Made by a program: the position numbers and the translations under genes
The notes under the pieces: model-generated
Database searches by the model: none
Told to the model about the DNA's origin: nothing
What the model saw: the letters and a program-made list of their open reading frames with translations, nothing else
Part shown: positions 35,549 through 47,300 of the stretch, piece after piece
Layout: each line of letters opens with the position of its first letter
Position numbering within the stretch: position 1 is the stretch's first letter
NCBI GenBank assembly: GCA_003184365.1
Contig: NKYR01000079.1
Span: forward strand, 124,001 to 188,000
Direction of reading: 5' to 3'
Length of the DNA: 64,000 nt
DNA from: Evernia prunastri
Lineage: Eukaryota; Ascomycota; Lecanoromycetes; Lecanorales; Parmeliaceae

Positions 35549-36560
35549 ATGGCAGCCTCATTGTCTCCTACGCAGGACGGTAACCTTGGAGGAATGACTG
35601 TGTCCTTAATATTCTTGGTAAACTTTGCTATCGGGGCCAATCTTGTCTTCCTGCGCATGTACGTACGTACGTATTGAACGTCACATCACCGGCTGGGATG
35701 ACTATACGATCTGCCTGGCTTCGGTACCCTTTCACCCTCACCTCCTATCACATCACAGGGAAGCCGATCCTGCTCATTAGACACACGCACTTTCTCTTCC
35801 AGGCAGGTTTGCAGACGTATACCAGGTCGCGAACGGCGCCGGCAGGCACATCAACACCCTAACGCTCTATTCGAGTTCATCAAGTGGAGCTCTATTGAAG
35901 GGATCGAATTCATTATCGGCGCTTCCTTTTCCAAGGACGCCGTGTGTAGCTGTATTATGTGCCTGATCAACCAGACTTGACGTATCTTTGCGTTGCCTCG
36001 TCTACGTGCTCATAGGGTTCGTGATCGCCTCGACCGTCAGTGTCATGGACTCAGCCCCACAGCAGGCATAGTGGCCCATCATCACTGACAAGGCTGGCCC
36101 ATAGCGAGCAAGGTCAGCCCTACAGCTCAGCCCTACACTAGCGCGCTGAGCCATGGCCTCATATTTCTACAAGCATGCATTTGTACTTAGAACCTCATAG
36201 TTAGAATTCTATTCACACTACATTCAAATGCTATTCAGTCCTACTTGTAGTCCCTGACAGTCAGTCTTGTCATTGCCTTGCTGGCTCAGCGTCGACCGGT
36301 GAAGGCCTTTGTTTCCCTGATTTGAAAGGGGAATGCCATTCGAAAAGCGTTTCAATCTCTATTGCATACGTGCAAGCCGGTAGAGGCACCGTTCACAGCT
36401 CTTATAGAACCTTTCTGGCAATCGTCTAGCTATCACCATCGTCACAAATTTCACCTTGCGCCGGCTTACGACTTTTTATCAGACAAAGACTTCAGATCAA
36501 GGGATCATTAAAGATAGGATTTTCAATGATTGTGGGACTAGAAGTCTTGTAAGCTTCTGG
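35549..36560 (+). pseudogene. Decayed SAT4/rhodopsin-like membrane protein gene
   Basis: The frame from the ATG at 35549 reads GGMTVSLIFLVNFAIGANLV then FLRMYVR and stops. The family motif HITGWDDYTICLAS continues in another frame directly after the ACGTACGTACGT run at about 35660-35672. Later fragments, each in a different frame, are FADVYQVANGAGRHINTL (about 35810), FEFIKWSSIEGIEFIIGASF (about 35870-35930) and LVYVLIGFVIASTVSVM (about 36000-36050). Gene order and spacing match the family, so this is a paralogue of the intact gene at 29866-31562 that has lost its frame at several points. The exact 3' limit is uncertain. Confidence 0.7.
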
Positions 36561-37975
36561 CTCTTCATTTAAAAGCCTATCCATTCCCGGCGGTACCCCT
36601 CTTGCTCATCAACGGGGCTCAAGTACGGCGTCTGTTTGGATCCTCCGCGTTGCGTTTTTGCATATCAAGTATGCCGCGGATGTCACTTGTGAGTCCTTTT
36701 TCATCTTCAGTCTTTTACCACAAGCTCTGACGATCATTTCGGATGCCAGCTTAGTGCAATGTCGTATTTGCTACGTAAGTCTCGACGTAAGTATTCACAT
36801 AATCCTTCCGAGCCGCAAGAAAGACAGACGCGAAATGAATCTCTGCATCATCGCCGCTTCGATCGCGACATTCGACTTACTGTGTACTTATGCTCATAAG
36901 TACCACCCAGGAGTTCGGTTGTTAGACTTGTCAAGGACCTTGATAAATCACAATGTGTGACAAGGCGTTGACAAGCACCACCTAGTCTCTGACGGGATAT
37001 GGAGCAACATTTGATTTAATAAGGCTGATACCTTTGTGTCGTCTGATCCTCCTGGACGCTCGCAAAACTTTTCTGGTTCAATCTGTCTCCTTATCCTGAC
37101 TGTCTGGGTAGGAGACTTGCCCGAGTCCTCCTTCACTGACGGAACTTATTCCCCTCTCTTACTCGCTCCAAACCTGAAATTTTAGACTTCCTGGATAGTT
37201 TAGGAAATCTAACCTTGCAGCACCACGCTCTGCCCAATCAAGAGCTCTCGTTCATCCGGCGAGCATCGGTAGCGAGGTCCTGACGTGCGCTATGGCCTTG
37301 TTCAAGTATCTCGCATTCACACGAATAGTCCATTACGCCGGTCGTGGGAGTTGCCTAACCCGCGTTCTGCCTGTTCCTCACCGCAATATCGACTTTGTCG
37401 GGTTGAAAGGCTGCTTGGATCTTTCGAAGTCCTTACCAACAACCTCTCCTCTGCGGATATCAAAGCCAAAGAGGCTTGAGTATCTGTTCCATAGTTCTCA
37501 TACTTGCAAAATCTAGGTGGAGACCGGTAGCTTGTGAATATCCTTGACGCCTTTGATCCTCAAAACCGGGAAGAAACCTCACTGCCTTGCTGCAGCTTTT
37601 CTCACAATCAATGAGCTCCAAATTGCTTTGCTGTGTGGAACTTGACTAGATTCACTGGACTCTGCTTCATTCACCATCCTGCTGCTAGTTACTCATCGAT
37701 TAGCCAGTCGAACTTTCTTGCGATGACCAACCCCCTCTTCGATAACGTTTTGCACTTCTCCGTTCGATGGTTGTCGCATTGCTAGACCCATACTCTTGCT
37801 GTGTGAACAGTTGGGTGCTGGCGATTGATACCGTTGGCGGTTAGACACGTCGCCGATGGTGTGTGGAGGAATTACCAAGAGTCAAGGTCCGTATCGAGGA
37901 CACAGCAGATACTGCCCACTGACTATACGCTGACAGGGACTCGATTGGAGATTTCACACGCTCAAAGGAAGCAAC
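36561..37975. other. 1.4-kb stretch without a recognisable gene
   Basis: Short frames only. The first part may still contain unrecognisable debris of the SAT4-like pseudogene. Confidence 0.35.
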
Positions 37976-38365
37976 GGGCGCTTCTTGGCGGGGCTTTTCA
38001 ATTCACGGATTTCAATGTTTACGAGATGGAATAACCTCAATCGAGCATAGGCTTCTTGACGGGCGCTTCTTGGCAGACATTTTCCTCCACGACTCTCAAC
38101 GCCTGCGAGATCGAATAACCTCAATCGGGCAGAGTCTTCTGCACGGGCGCTTCTTGGCGAGCATTTAGTTCCACGACTTTCAATGCTTGCAGGTTGCGAG
38201 ATGTCTTGATTACCCGAATCGGTCAGAGCGGGCGCTTCTTGGCAAACATTTCCTCTCACGACTTTCAACGCTCACAAGTCGCGAAACCTCTTCATCATTA
38301 CCCGAATCGGTCAGAGCGGGCGCGTCTTGGCGGGCATTGTCCTTCCACGACTTTCAACGTTTGCG
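37976..38365. repeat. Five-copy tandem repeat, unit about 85 bp
   Basis: GGGCGCTTCTTGGC (fifth copy GGGCGCGTCTTGGC) starts at 37976, 38061, 38145, 38230 and 38318, so periods are 85, 84, 85 and 88 nt. Each unit continues with a variable CATTT, then CCACGACTTTCAACG-like, then a TGCGAG/TCGAATAACC or TTACCCGAATCGGTCAGAGC segment. Copies 4 and 5 resemble each other most. The unit length is not always a multiple of three, and frames close within it, so it is not protein-driven. Confidence 0.85.
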
Positions 38366-39099
38366 ACATCCCCTGGAAAAGGCTAGACCGTCCTCACTAG
38401 CGGGCTTTTTCCCCCTTAGCGGACGTACAGTCTCTCGAAATGGGCTAGCGCGTGCTGTGACCTTGACACTCCGACGCCTCTCTTCTCTTCTCCCGTGCGG
38501 AGTGAAGCCCCCCTCCTCAGCGTTGGTGGTGTTGTGTTGGGTGGTGAGGGCGATAGGTGGAGGAGCTACTGGGGCGAGTGGGGGAGTGGGGTGGCGTGAT
38601 CAGGAGGGATGGAGGGCAGAACTTGGGAGGTTGAGGGTTTTGGAGGAGCTGCATATGAAGGGCATGGCTTGTTTTGGATAGGAACGGGGACGGGTTGGAT
38701 TGGAAGGGGGAAAATACGGTATTGGCTATCCGATACTGGCCTGACGGCGGCAATGGGAAGATGGTCGCGGGGTGAGAAGTGCTGTGGACGCTACAAATGT
38801 TGGCGTTACTCAAGTAGTGTCTTAACTACAGACCTTTTGATACAGGTGGACCCAGGTCAGCGCATGCATTGAGACCCATCTCGTTCCTCGTGAATGCCTC
38901 CAAACCGCCGATTGCAAAGCGCATTGTCAGATTTACCATGAGGTCGGCCGCGAACACCTCTTCACGAAACTACGCTCGACCTTCTATAGCAGATCTTATC
39001 TTTCTCCTAATGTTATGTTCATCCACTTCAAGCGTGCTTCCTAAGGCTTGGTCAGCGGAATTGAATTCCCCCGTGGACATATCGAGTTCGAGCTCCAAC
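38366..39099. other. G-rich spacer downstream of the hydrolase gene
   Basis: Strong G-over-C bias on the plus strand at about 38520-38700 gives long spurious Pro/Ser-rich antisense frames. No gene seen. Confidence 0.4.
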
Positions 39100-41362
39100 T
39101 CACGCGAAAAGAGGCGCCCAGCCATTTCCAGACTTGGAGAACAGCTTGTTTTGCACTCTGGCGCCACTCGTGCGCTGGTCACTCTTCGCCTTCACCGTAG
39201 ACGAGCCGGCTTTGAAACTCTTCTCGTACCCACTGCCGTTTTTGGATCCTGCTTTCTTGAACCAGATCTTGCCCTCGCCCATCTCATTTTCCAATATCAT
39301 CCCCAATCCTTCCACTTGGCCGTCTTCGCCAAGTCGGAATTCGGCCTTCGAGAGGCTGTCTGTCCCAATCTCGTAATCGTCTGCGGCGGTTGGCGGTTCC
39401 GTGCTGAGGAAACGTATGTAGACCATGAAGTACTCGCCGCTAATGTGCCGAAAGGACAGGGAGAAGGGGTATTGTTGATATGCGGTGAGACAATGGAGAA
39501 ATTCTTGACGTTTGGAGGCTGTGCGTGAAGGATCGGTGCCGTTGATGGTAAGGGTGAGGGGAGGATAGCCTTCGTTCGTGTATGTCTGTTTGAGCGTCAG
39601 CGGGTGTGGAGTATAGGACATGTAGTTTAGGCCATGTCATACGCCTGCGTAGGATTCCAATGGTAAGGACAGAGGTATAGAGTCCTCGTGCTTGGGCGCA
39701 TTCGGGTATAAAAAATGCCTCGCGTTCTTCAGTGTCTCCAAATTAGATAGCTCCTGGAGCTCCAACGTAGGAACCCAATCATATCTGCTTCGCTCCGGAA
39801 CTCCCAACATATCGTCGATCATCTTGAAGACCAAAACTTGAATCGCACCGCCTGTTCCCCCATTGGCCATCATTGTAAGGCCCCATTGCAGGCGTGGGAA
39901 ATACATCATTATGGTGGTGAAGCCTGGCAAACCTCCTGTGTGCCATATCATGACTTCGCCGCGATAATTGCTAATTTCCCAACCTAAGGCGTAATTTTCG
40001 GACCCTCTGAAACCAGTCGGTGATTCTTGGAATGGACCACTGATGCTACGAGGCTGGCGAAGGGAACGGTGCGCAGCTGGTGACAAAGGAGCAGACATCG
40101 TCATCATGCTGCGGAGCCACTTGGTATAGTCCAGTACGTTGGAGATTGTTGCGCCGCATCCAGACTCTTGCGGAGCATCCATCCACGGCAGACTTTTATA
40201 CTGCTTGGTGTTATTGGTCCAGGAATATGGAGTAGCCAAGGACGGTCCGCCAGAAGCTGCAGCCTTTTGTGCGTCTGAAAACGAGAAGAAAGTGCTGGAC
40301 ATGCCCAAAGGCTCATATATGCGTTTTCTGAGAAAGTCACCGAGCCACATGCCTGTCCATTTCTCAATGAAATGCGAAACCACGATGTACATCATGTTGC
40401 AATACTGGAATCTCGTGCGGATTTCTGCGGTCGTCGGTAAGTAGCGGAGATTCCGAACAACGTCCTGCACTGTGGTGTTGGGTCCACCGTAGCTGAGATC
40501 ATGGCGCGGCATGCCACTGCGGTGGGAAAGAGCGTCTTCGAGCGTGACGTGACCGGTGGCATACTCATCATCTAGCACAAAGTCCTCGCGCATTACCTCT
40601 GCGAGGGGTACTTGCCAAGAAAGACTTTCGCTGGAGTTGATGGAATCGTCAATGAGTAGGGAGACGGCGGCTGCTGTGAAAGACTTGGTGGTAGAGGCGG
40701 TGTAGAAGAGGGTTTCCGGCGTGATGGGTTCATCCGGGAAGGTCGCAATACCATAGCCCTTGAAAGGTCAGCTTATCCATGTACCGGTGAGCATAGTTCA
40801 GGTTCGCTAAAATCCCAAAGCATGGGTAGAATTGAGTGGAGAGAGCGAGTAAACACATCAGAAAGTCGCTGGTGGAACTCGGTCAAGAAACCAAACAGGC
40901 AGATTCTGTCAAGGCAAGCGTCCGCTTCGAGCACTCAAATACTGACACTACGAATGGACGAATTAGGGAAACAAATCGCTCCAACGCGCAAGAAGCTACT
41001 TGGAAAACACTAAGTTCGGGATTAGGACAGCGTGACTGGCTCAATGATTCGAGACAGAACCGCCTAGACGGACGTTACATGCTGCTAGTGATCCAACTCC
41101 GGAGCACATTCATTTCTGCCTTGCCCCAAACCATTGAGACTCAAATGGTTCGTCGTAGGGGAGTTCATACTTTGCTAAAAGTGTCATTGCCATTTATGAC
41201 AGCAATGGCCAATCCTGGAGTATGCCACTTGTCAAGATTCTGGCTGACCAGCTTATCAAAGCTTGCTGTGAACGGGGAGGAAGTTGCATCTGTCAGAGGG
41301 ACTTGCTGAGCGCCCAACGCGATTGCGGGAATAATAGCAAGGCGAACAATGTAGAGGAACAT
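39100..41362 (-). CDS. Secreted serine beta-lactamase/peptidase S12-like hydrolase
   Basis: Exons on the minus strand are 41362-41171, 40758-39643 and 39585-39100, giving 597 residues. The ATG at 41362 gives a signal peptide (MFLYIVRLAIIPAIALGAQQ, cleavage near 18). The catalytic triad motifs of class C beta-lactamase-like enzymes are all present: SxxK as STTK (Ser86, Lys89), YxN as YCN (183-185) and HTG (337-339). A C-terminal beta-sandwich-like domain follows, with YTNEGYPPLTLTING. Members act as esterases, D-amino-peptidases or transacylases, and the substrate is not predictable. The second intron (57 nt, CTGAC branch) removes an apparent in-frame TGA. The first intron is unusually long (412 nt). 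The last 37 residues after EGKIWFKKAG extend beyond the normal family end. Confidence 0.8.
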
Positions 41363-44300
41363 TTTCGTTAGAGTTTCCTGTAGGCTTTGCATGTGACAAG
41401 TAGCAGCAAGAACATGAACAAAGTGAGAGCTGCCGCCTGAATCAACTCTGCAAATATGCAACTATACAAGGAATGTGGAATCTGGCAAAAGAGGTGCCGG
41501 AGTGGATTTTTCAAGTCGGCTCAATCATGCAGTATGGACGGATTTTCTATACTGTAAGTCGAAGACGCTTGGATCGTTGCACAGTGTGAGAGTATCGAGA
41601 GTATCGAGAGTATCAAGTCAAATTGAAGGCGGGGAAGATGTAAGACGGTGGAAAGACGGACCGAAAAGGCCGTGCGAGATACTTGTTTCTTGGCGCCAAG
41701 AGCGGAGTTTCGCCCTGCAACTTCTACTTTAGTTTCAGCTGATGTCGGCAACGATAGTTATTGTTCTGAGTTCTAGCTAAAGTAGGTACTCTACGCAAGT
41801 CAATAATGAATCCAGACAAAAAGTCCTGGCGCCTGGACAATGCTGGCAGCGGTAATGACTTTGTTTCCGGAAGGTGATCCCCTGGTTAGGAAGTCACGAG
41901 CGAGCGCATACCTTACGTTGGAATGTCGGGTCTAGGAAAGAGGTAGTTTGGCCCTTGAGCTGGGGCTTAAGCCATATCTAACATACCATACCGTACCTTA
42001 GTTACACTTCCCAAACAGCTGTATAAGCGCATTATGCCGGTAATTCTTCGGATGGAGTTTCGAGTCTTGGCATGCAGAACCTTTGGTGCCGGCCTCCGTG
42101 CGGAGTACTTGTCTGGCACAGAAACGGTGGATGCCTATTGGCCTGCCGCTACAGCTACAAACCTTTGTTGTCACAGGCTCACAGCGTTCTACTCGCAGAG
42201 CCTGGATGCTCGCGAAACGACGCGATTGATAGGTTGGTTCCTAGGCATCGGAGAAGGAGCTCTGGACCTGGTCCCATAATTCAAAATCAGCTGGAGTTGG
42301 CGCTCCAATCACTTCAAACAAAGTCTGATGGCATTAGGTTAGCTTGGCATTTTCGCCAAGAAACGTCATTCATTGGCTTATGTATTGTCTTCGGATGGAC
42401 CGCAACTCAACTTCCGAAAGGGATGCGGAATCTGTTAGTAAAGCCTTGCACAGCGTCGGTCGCGGTCACCAAAAAGCTCCAGTGCTCTGGAGTTCGGAAA
42501 TGACTATCGTGATTCCGGGGGTTCAAACCTTGACGACAGAACGATAACCAGCCGGCCACGGGAATCCTTCCGTCTGCGCAGTAGCATTTCGATGAACACG
42601 GGTCATTTGTAAGGCTCTCGATAGACGGCTTGATGGATGAAGCTTCCGGAGCTAGGTTATGGGTGTGTGGGGGTCATAAGAATGCTGTGGGCACTGAGTG
42701 AGCACAGGTCACGATCTTGACCCTTCATTGCGGCCACGGCCGTTTGGCATGAATTGTTAATTGTCCTATGACCGAGCTTGCTTCCTAGGTGATCTTCGAG
42801 CGCACCACTGCGATGCACCCACATAAAACAGATTTGGTGCAGGTTGCGAGGCTAAGGTATGTGGAGGGAAACGAAGCTAGCCGCCGCACGCTACAAAGAG
42901 GCGAGACACTAGCGCCATTTTATCCTACCTGCATTATGAAAGACAAAAAGCTCTGGGTATTTGCACAAGTGTCCCACGAGTTCGCAATGACTCGTTGAGT
43001 ACAGTGATTCTTCCTCAAGCAATGTCCACCAGAACGTTCGGGAACGAATTGGAGCAAGAGTCTAGACAACCCTTCACACTCGAGCAGATTCATCAGCATC
43101 TGAAACATCAGCACCGCCGCTTTCGGGATTACGGGTAGATTCTGAAAAGGTCACAGTTCTTCACCTAGTACTGTCTCTTAGCCAATCGCAACTCCATTTG
43201 CATTCACCAATCCTTTTGCGCCACATGCGGCTGTTTCACATCAAGTCCATAAACTACGGGTTTACCGAACCTATCAATCTATCTTTACTCCGACTTCATC
43301 CCCAGTCCTCGAATGGATCTCAACTATCATCCGTGACTTCGATTCTTCGCTGCTAGGAGGCCCCTCTAATCACGTGCGCTATCGGCCCCGATCTATTACC
43401 GATTTCGATGGCTGACCACGCCGTCACTAATGTTGTTGACAACCTGCCGGCCAGCTTTCATATCGAATGACGATCTGTGCACGAGATCCGTGCCACCTCG
43501 GATATCCCTTGCCAGCACTCATTCTATGTGACAGGTTCCACTAATGAGTCCCTTTTCGGACAATGAACCGAGGAATCGTCATCTGTTACAGTTGCAGCGG
43601 GACCACGCGACCCTCCTTAGCACTCTAGCACGCTCACATCGCGCGCTGCTCAAGTGTGATATCGAATGCCGTTTCGGTATAACGCCGCAGATCTCCAGCA
43701 CTTGCAATTACGGTGTTAGGGACCAATTAATCTAGTCTCAGCTCTGTGTCAACTTTTTACACAGCTTCCCCACCTCAGTCACGAGTAGATACTCTGATGT
43801 ACCGCTCGTACGATTACATCAGCTCCGCGTTTTACTAGCTGCAAACTGTCTTTGGGTTGCATGGTGTGTCAGTGCTATTAATCGACCTCTCGTTGTTGCT
43901 CATGCAACACAGTGTCAGTGTTTTGGCTCCATACGCCGCAAGCATCCAGCGACCTTATTCAATCCATCGCCGACGTATTGACTCCAGACCCAAAACCTAG
44001 GCTCGGACACAAACAAAGTTTGCCTCATTTCTTGCAGTGCCTCTTTGTAAATGTCAGTGCACTGTCCAATCGTCCATATCGAGCCAACATCGACTTGGGG
44101 GTGACACGCATAATCGCTTTACGGTGAACAATAGCACATGATGCAAGCGTGCATGAGAATCTTCTCCTAGATTTCATGCACGAGTTAACGCTAAACCGCT
44201 CCTCGAGCTTTACCTCCAATAGGCAAAACCTTGATGTTATAGTATCTCGTCCCCTCCTGCTAATGGCAAAAATGATGGTGAAGTCACCAGTCTCTAGATT

Positions 44301-44665
44301 TCCGCGGTACTTGACTGCTAAAGCAAGGAACTTAGAGCACCAACAGATTTCGAGTCTAATGACAATGAAACCCCAATGGTACTGCTTTGTAGCCTGTTGC
44401 AATTTCTGGCGAGATGAAGTTGACGTGAGATGCTATATCATGCACGGTGCCCTCTGGCGTAGCAAGCACCCATACATTAAACTTAATCACCCCTCCCACC
44501 CTTCAGCAGTATCTCGGTCAGCGAGATAGCCAGTCTTCTTCTTATCTGACTCCGACAAGCCAAAAGTCCTGCTTACCATACTCAGGTCGCTGCAACGTCG
44601 TACCACACTACGGGAAGGAACCGCTGCGACAATCATCCAAGGACTTTCGCGGGACTATACGATAC
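41363..44665. other. 3.3-kb stretch without a recognisable gene
   Basis: A short GAGAGTATC triplication lies at about 41587-41612. Frames up to 143 codons (for example 42072-42503 plus) show no domain features. Nothing can be named. Confidence 0.35.
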
Positions 44666-47117
44666 ATGAGACTCAAAGATATGAGAATTCCATCCCTCAA
44701 AGCCCTCGGCGGGGCTCTCATCATCCTACGATGCTGCGTTCGAGCCCAAATTACACTGGCACCCATACCTACGGATGCTTGCGCTGGTAAGGGATTGTCA
44801 GGTTCGGCAACGTTCGCCAGCTCCACAAGCCTTGCCACGGGCGCCCAACGAATACCGGCTGGTGACTTCTGGAACCAAGTTGGGGCTCAATGGGTTTTCG
44901 ACACGGACACAAGTGGCGTTCTCTTCAGCGAATTGGCAGCAAACAATGGTCCGGACACACCTGCAATAGACAAAAGCGCTGTGAAGCTTGATGATAGCAG
45001 CACCAAATGGACTTTTTCCGCCGCTAGTGGAGTTTGTGAGTACATACAATGCCTATCAGTTACACTGTCTGTCTTGATCGTGTGGCTTAAATGAATGTAG
45101 CCGAAGTCGACATTGTTTTCCAAGCTGGGCCTACCAGTGCTGCAAAGTTCAGACGAGCTGCATCGTCATTTGACTTGATCATTACCGCCAGTGTACCTTG
45201 CTCAAACGGTGCTGGGCAGCCAACCCCAAGTCCTACTGCAACCAATAGTGAAAATGCAGGGAACCCATCCCAAGCCTCTCTTTGCAGCAATGCAGCCATC
45301 GAAACTACAAACACGGATGAATGGTTCAACTATGGGGTCAGCTTTCCAATGTCATCGCGATCAAGGAAGCTGACATTCTTAGGTCAACACTTATGTCTCG
45401 AGCGTGTTGGCGGCTGCTGCCACAAACTCTCTCGCTCCCCAAGTCGACGCCGCAAAGGTGCTCCAGGAAGACGTTGGTGCGGCAAACGAATGTCAATTCA
45501 CCACACGTGAGACTCCATCCGACAAGATATACCTCGCTCACACTGACATATGATTCGATAGTATGCGCAAATTATGCTTGTAAAGACGTCAAAGACTCAG
45601 CATCCGGATCTAACCTAGCCATACAACGCTACTTGGCTTACAATGCTTTTATCAACCTTAGCAACTTCTTCGAGGTCATGATAAGCCAACTGCTTACCGC
45701 GTCAAACAATGGTTTAGGCATATCAACAGCAATCGCAACTGTAAGTGAATGAATTCCGGATGAAGCCCAGTTCTGATGGTGACCAGACTTTCTACACGGA
45801 CCCACCGCCGGCAACTACGTGGAGCCAGATCATGGGGTCCATGACGCCCTTCCTCGGAATACTCAGTGCTGTCCTTGGACCCATCGGTGTAAGCAGAACT
45901 CCATGCCGAGTGGGCCTACAGTCCGTATTGACATCTACTGCATGCCGCCGCTGGAAGTGCAGTTATCGCATCCGTTCAGAGCATAATGGGTGCTGCGACT
46001 GGTATCCAAGCCACCGCTGCATCCCCGGTGATTGACCAAAGGTTCACAGAGTACGTATCCACAACGTCTCGAAAGACGGCGCTTGGCTGACTCACCGTGT
46101 CAAAAGGGCGGGCGACATTGTTCAATGGACTCAAAACTACCTCCAAGCGACATACCCATCGCTCGAGGCGGCCTATGAACTGACAGTCGGTAACGCGTCG
46201 GCCGCCTCCTGGACATCTACCGAGGGCGGCAACGCACCAATCATGGCCGGAGGAGAATGGCTCACGAAACCCTACACTTCGACATTTGTTGACACCATGC
46301 TTGACAATTTCGACAAGATCGTGACGTACAAAATGATCAAGTAGGGTCTGAACCGCTCCCTTGATATTCTTATGCTGACATAGGAATAGCTACATCTGGA
46401 ATGCGTCAGATACCTTCGTCGTCTACGTTCCGTACGGACCTGTGATGCTGAACAACGACAAGATGGGTACCGTCAGCGCCTCGGACTGCAATGGCTGGAA
46501 AGGGTCCGATCCCTTCCTCAACTGCAATGCCCCAGGACCAGGAATGGCTCGCGTGTTTAATCCCAACAACAAGTACCCTCGCCCCTCCATCCTCCGCCCC
46601 CTCCATCCCCCTCCATCCCATCCCATCCCATCCTATCCGATCACATCCCATCCTCTCCCCAGCGCACCGCTAACCTCACCCTCCCTCTTCCCCCCAAACA
46701 GAAACATCCTCGACACCACCAACCCCATAGGCGCCACGAGCGGCTTCAAAGTCGGCATCGCATCCCCCGCCCCGATCGACATCGCCCTCGTCACCGCCGG
46801 CGCCGTCAACTCCTGGCTCGCCGGCAACTACAACTACGACCTCTCCGCCGCCTACCCGGACGTCGAGCAGGGCAAGCTCTCCGGCGCCGACGCCGCCTCC
46901 CTCGCCAAGCTGAGCGTCACCCAGGACGCGGCGGGGGGTTTCAACCTGCCCGTGTGTAAGGTGCTGGATCTGAGGAGTTTCCCGAGCGCGGCGAAGGGGA
47001 CCGGGTTTGCGAATAGTGGGTTTGGCCTTTCTTACTCTCTTGTCTTCCCCCCTCCCCTTCTCTACAGACTCGTCCTCCAAACGCACCGCTAAAACCCTCC
47101 CCCCTCCCTATTTCTAA
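44666..47117 (+). CDS. Large secreted protein of unknown function, ten exons
   Basis: The start is the ATG at 44666 (or 44681), with a hydrophobic signal segment (LKALGGALIILRCCVRAQ). Proposed exons are 44666-45035, 45101-45336, 45383-45506, 45562-45740, 45787-45888, 45944-46050, 46107-46340, 46384-46572, 46702-47015 and 47068-47117, giving 634 residues. Recurrent marks are NECQFTTLCANYACKDVKDS, QIMGSMTPFLGILSAVLGPI, DIVQWTQNYLQATYPSLEAA and DNFDKIVTYKMI. Such multi-exon Cys-containing secreted proteins are common in Pezizomycotina (a DUF-type family) but have no assigned function. Intron 5 begins GTAAGC, but frame continuity requires it to end CAT rather than CAG at 45943, so the acceptor may be mutated. 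Intron 8 (129 nt) contains CATCCCATCC repeats. The final small exon is uncertain and could instead splice further downstream across the N at 47144. Confidence 0.6.
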
Positions 47118-47143
47118 AACGAAAACCCCCCCTTTTCACCCCC

Positions 47144-47144
47144 N
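47144..47144. other. Single N, likely assembly join
   Basis: One undetermined base sits between the secreted-protein gene and the Thr-rich exon starting at 47301. The right-hand retrotransposon pieces are joined in the same way, so sequence may be missing here. Confidence 0.6.
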
Positions 47145-47300
47145 GCCCACATACGATATCTGTGTGCATACACGCATGAATCTCAAAAACCCCGCAACAT
47201 CCTTGAGCCCGACCATGTACTCCTACCGCTCGTCACATTACATACTTTCCGCGCGTATCTCTCCTCTGAAACAAGCAGCACGCTGACCTTTAACTCGTAG

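Noticed and set aside
37976..38365. Possible CRISPR-like array
   Set aside because: The repeats are 85 bp, diverged and without unique spacers, and this is a fungal genome. It is a minisatellite.
39586..39642. Apparent nonsense TGA within the S12 hydrolase
   Set aside because: A 57-nt intron (GTATGA...CTGACGCTCAAACAG) removes it and joins SYAG to TYTNEGYPPLTL, the expected family sequence.
42034..42503. Two overlapping plus-strand frames of 81 and 143 codons
   Set aside because: No recognisable features or splice sites. They look like chance open frames.
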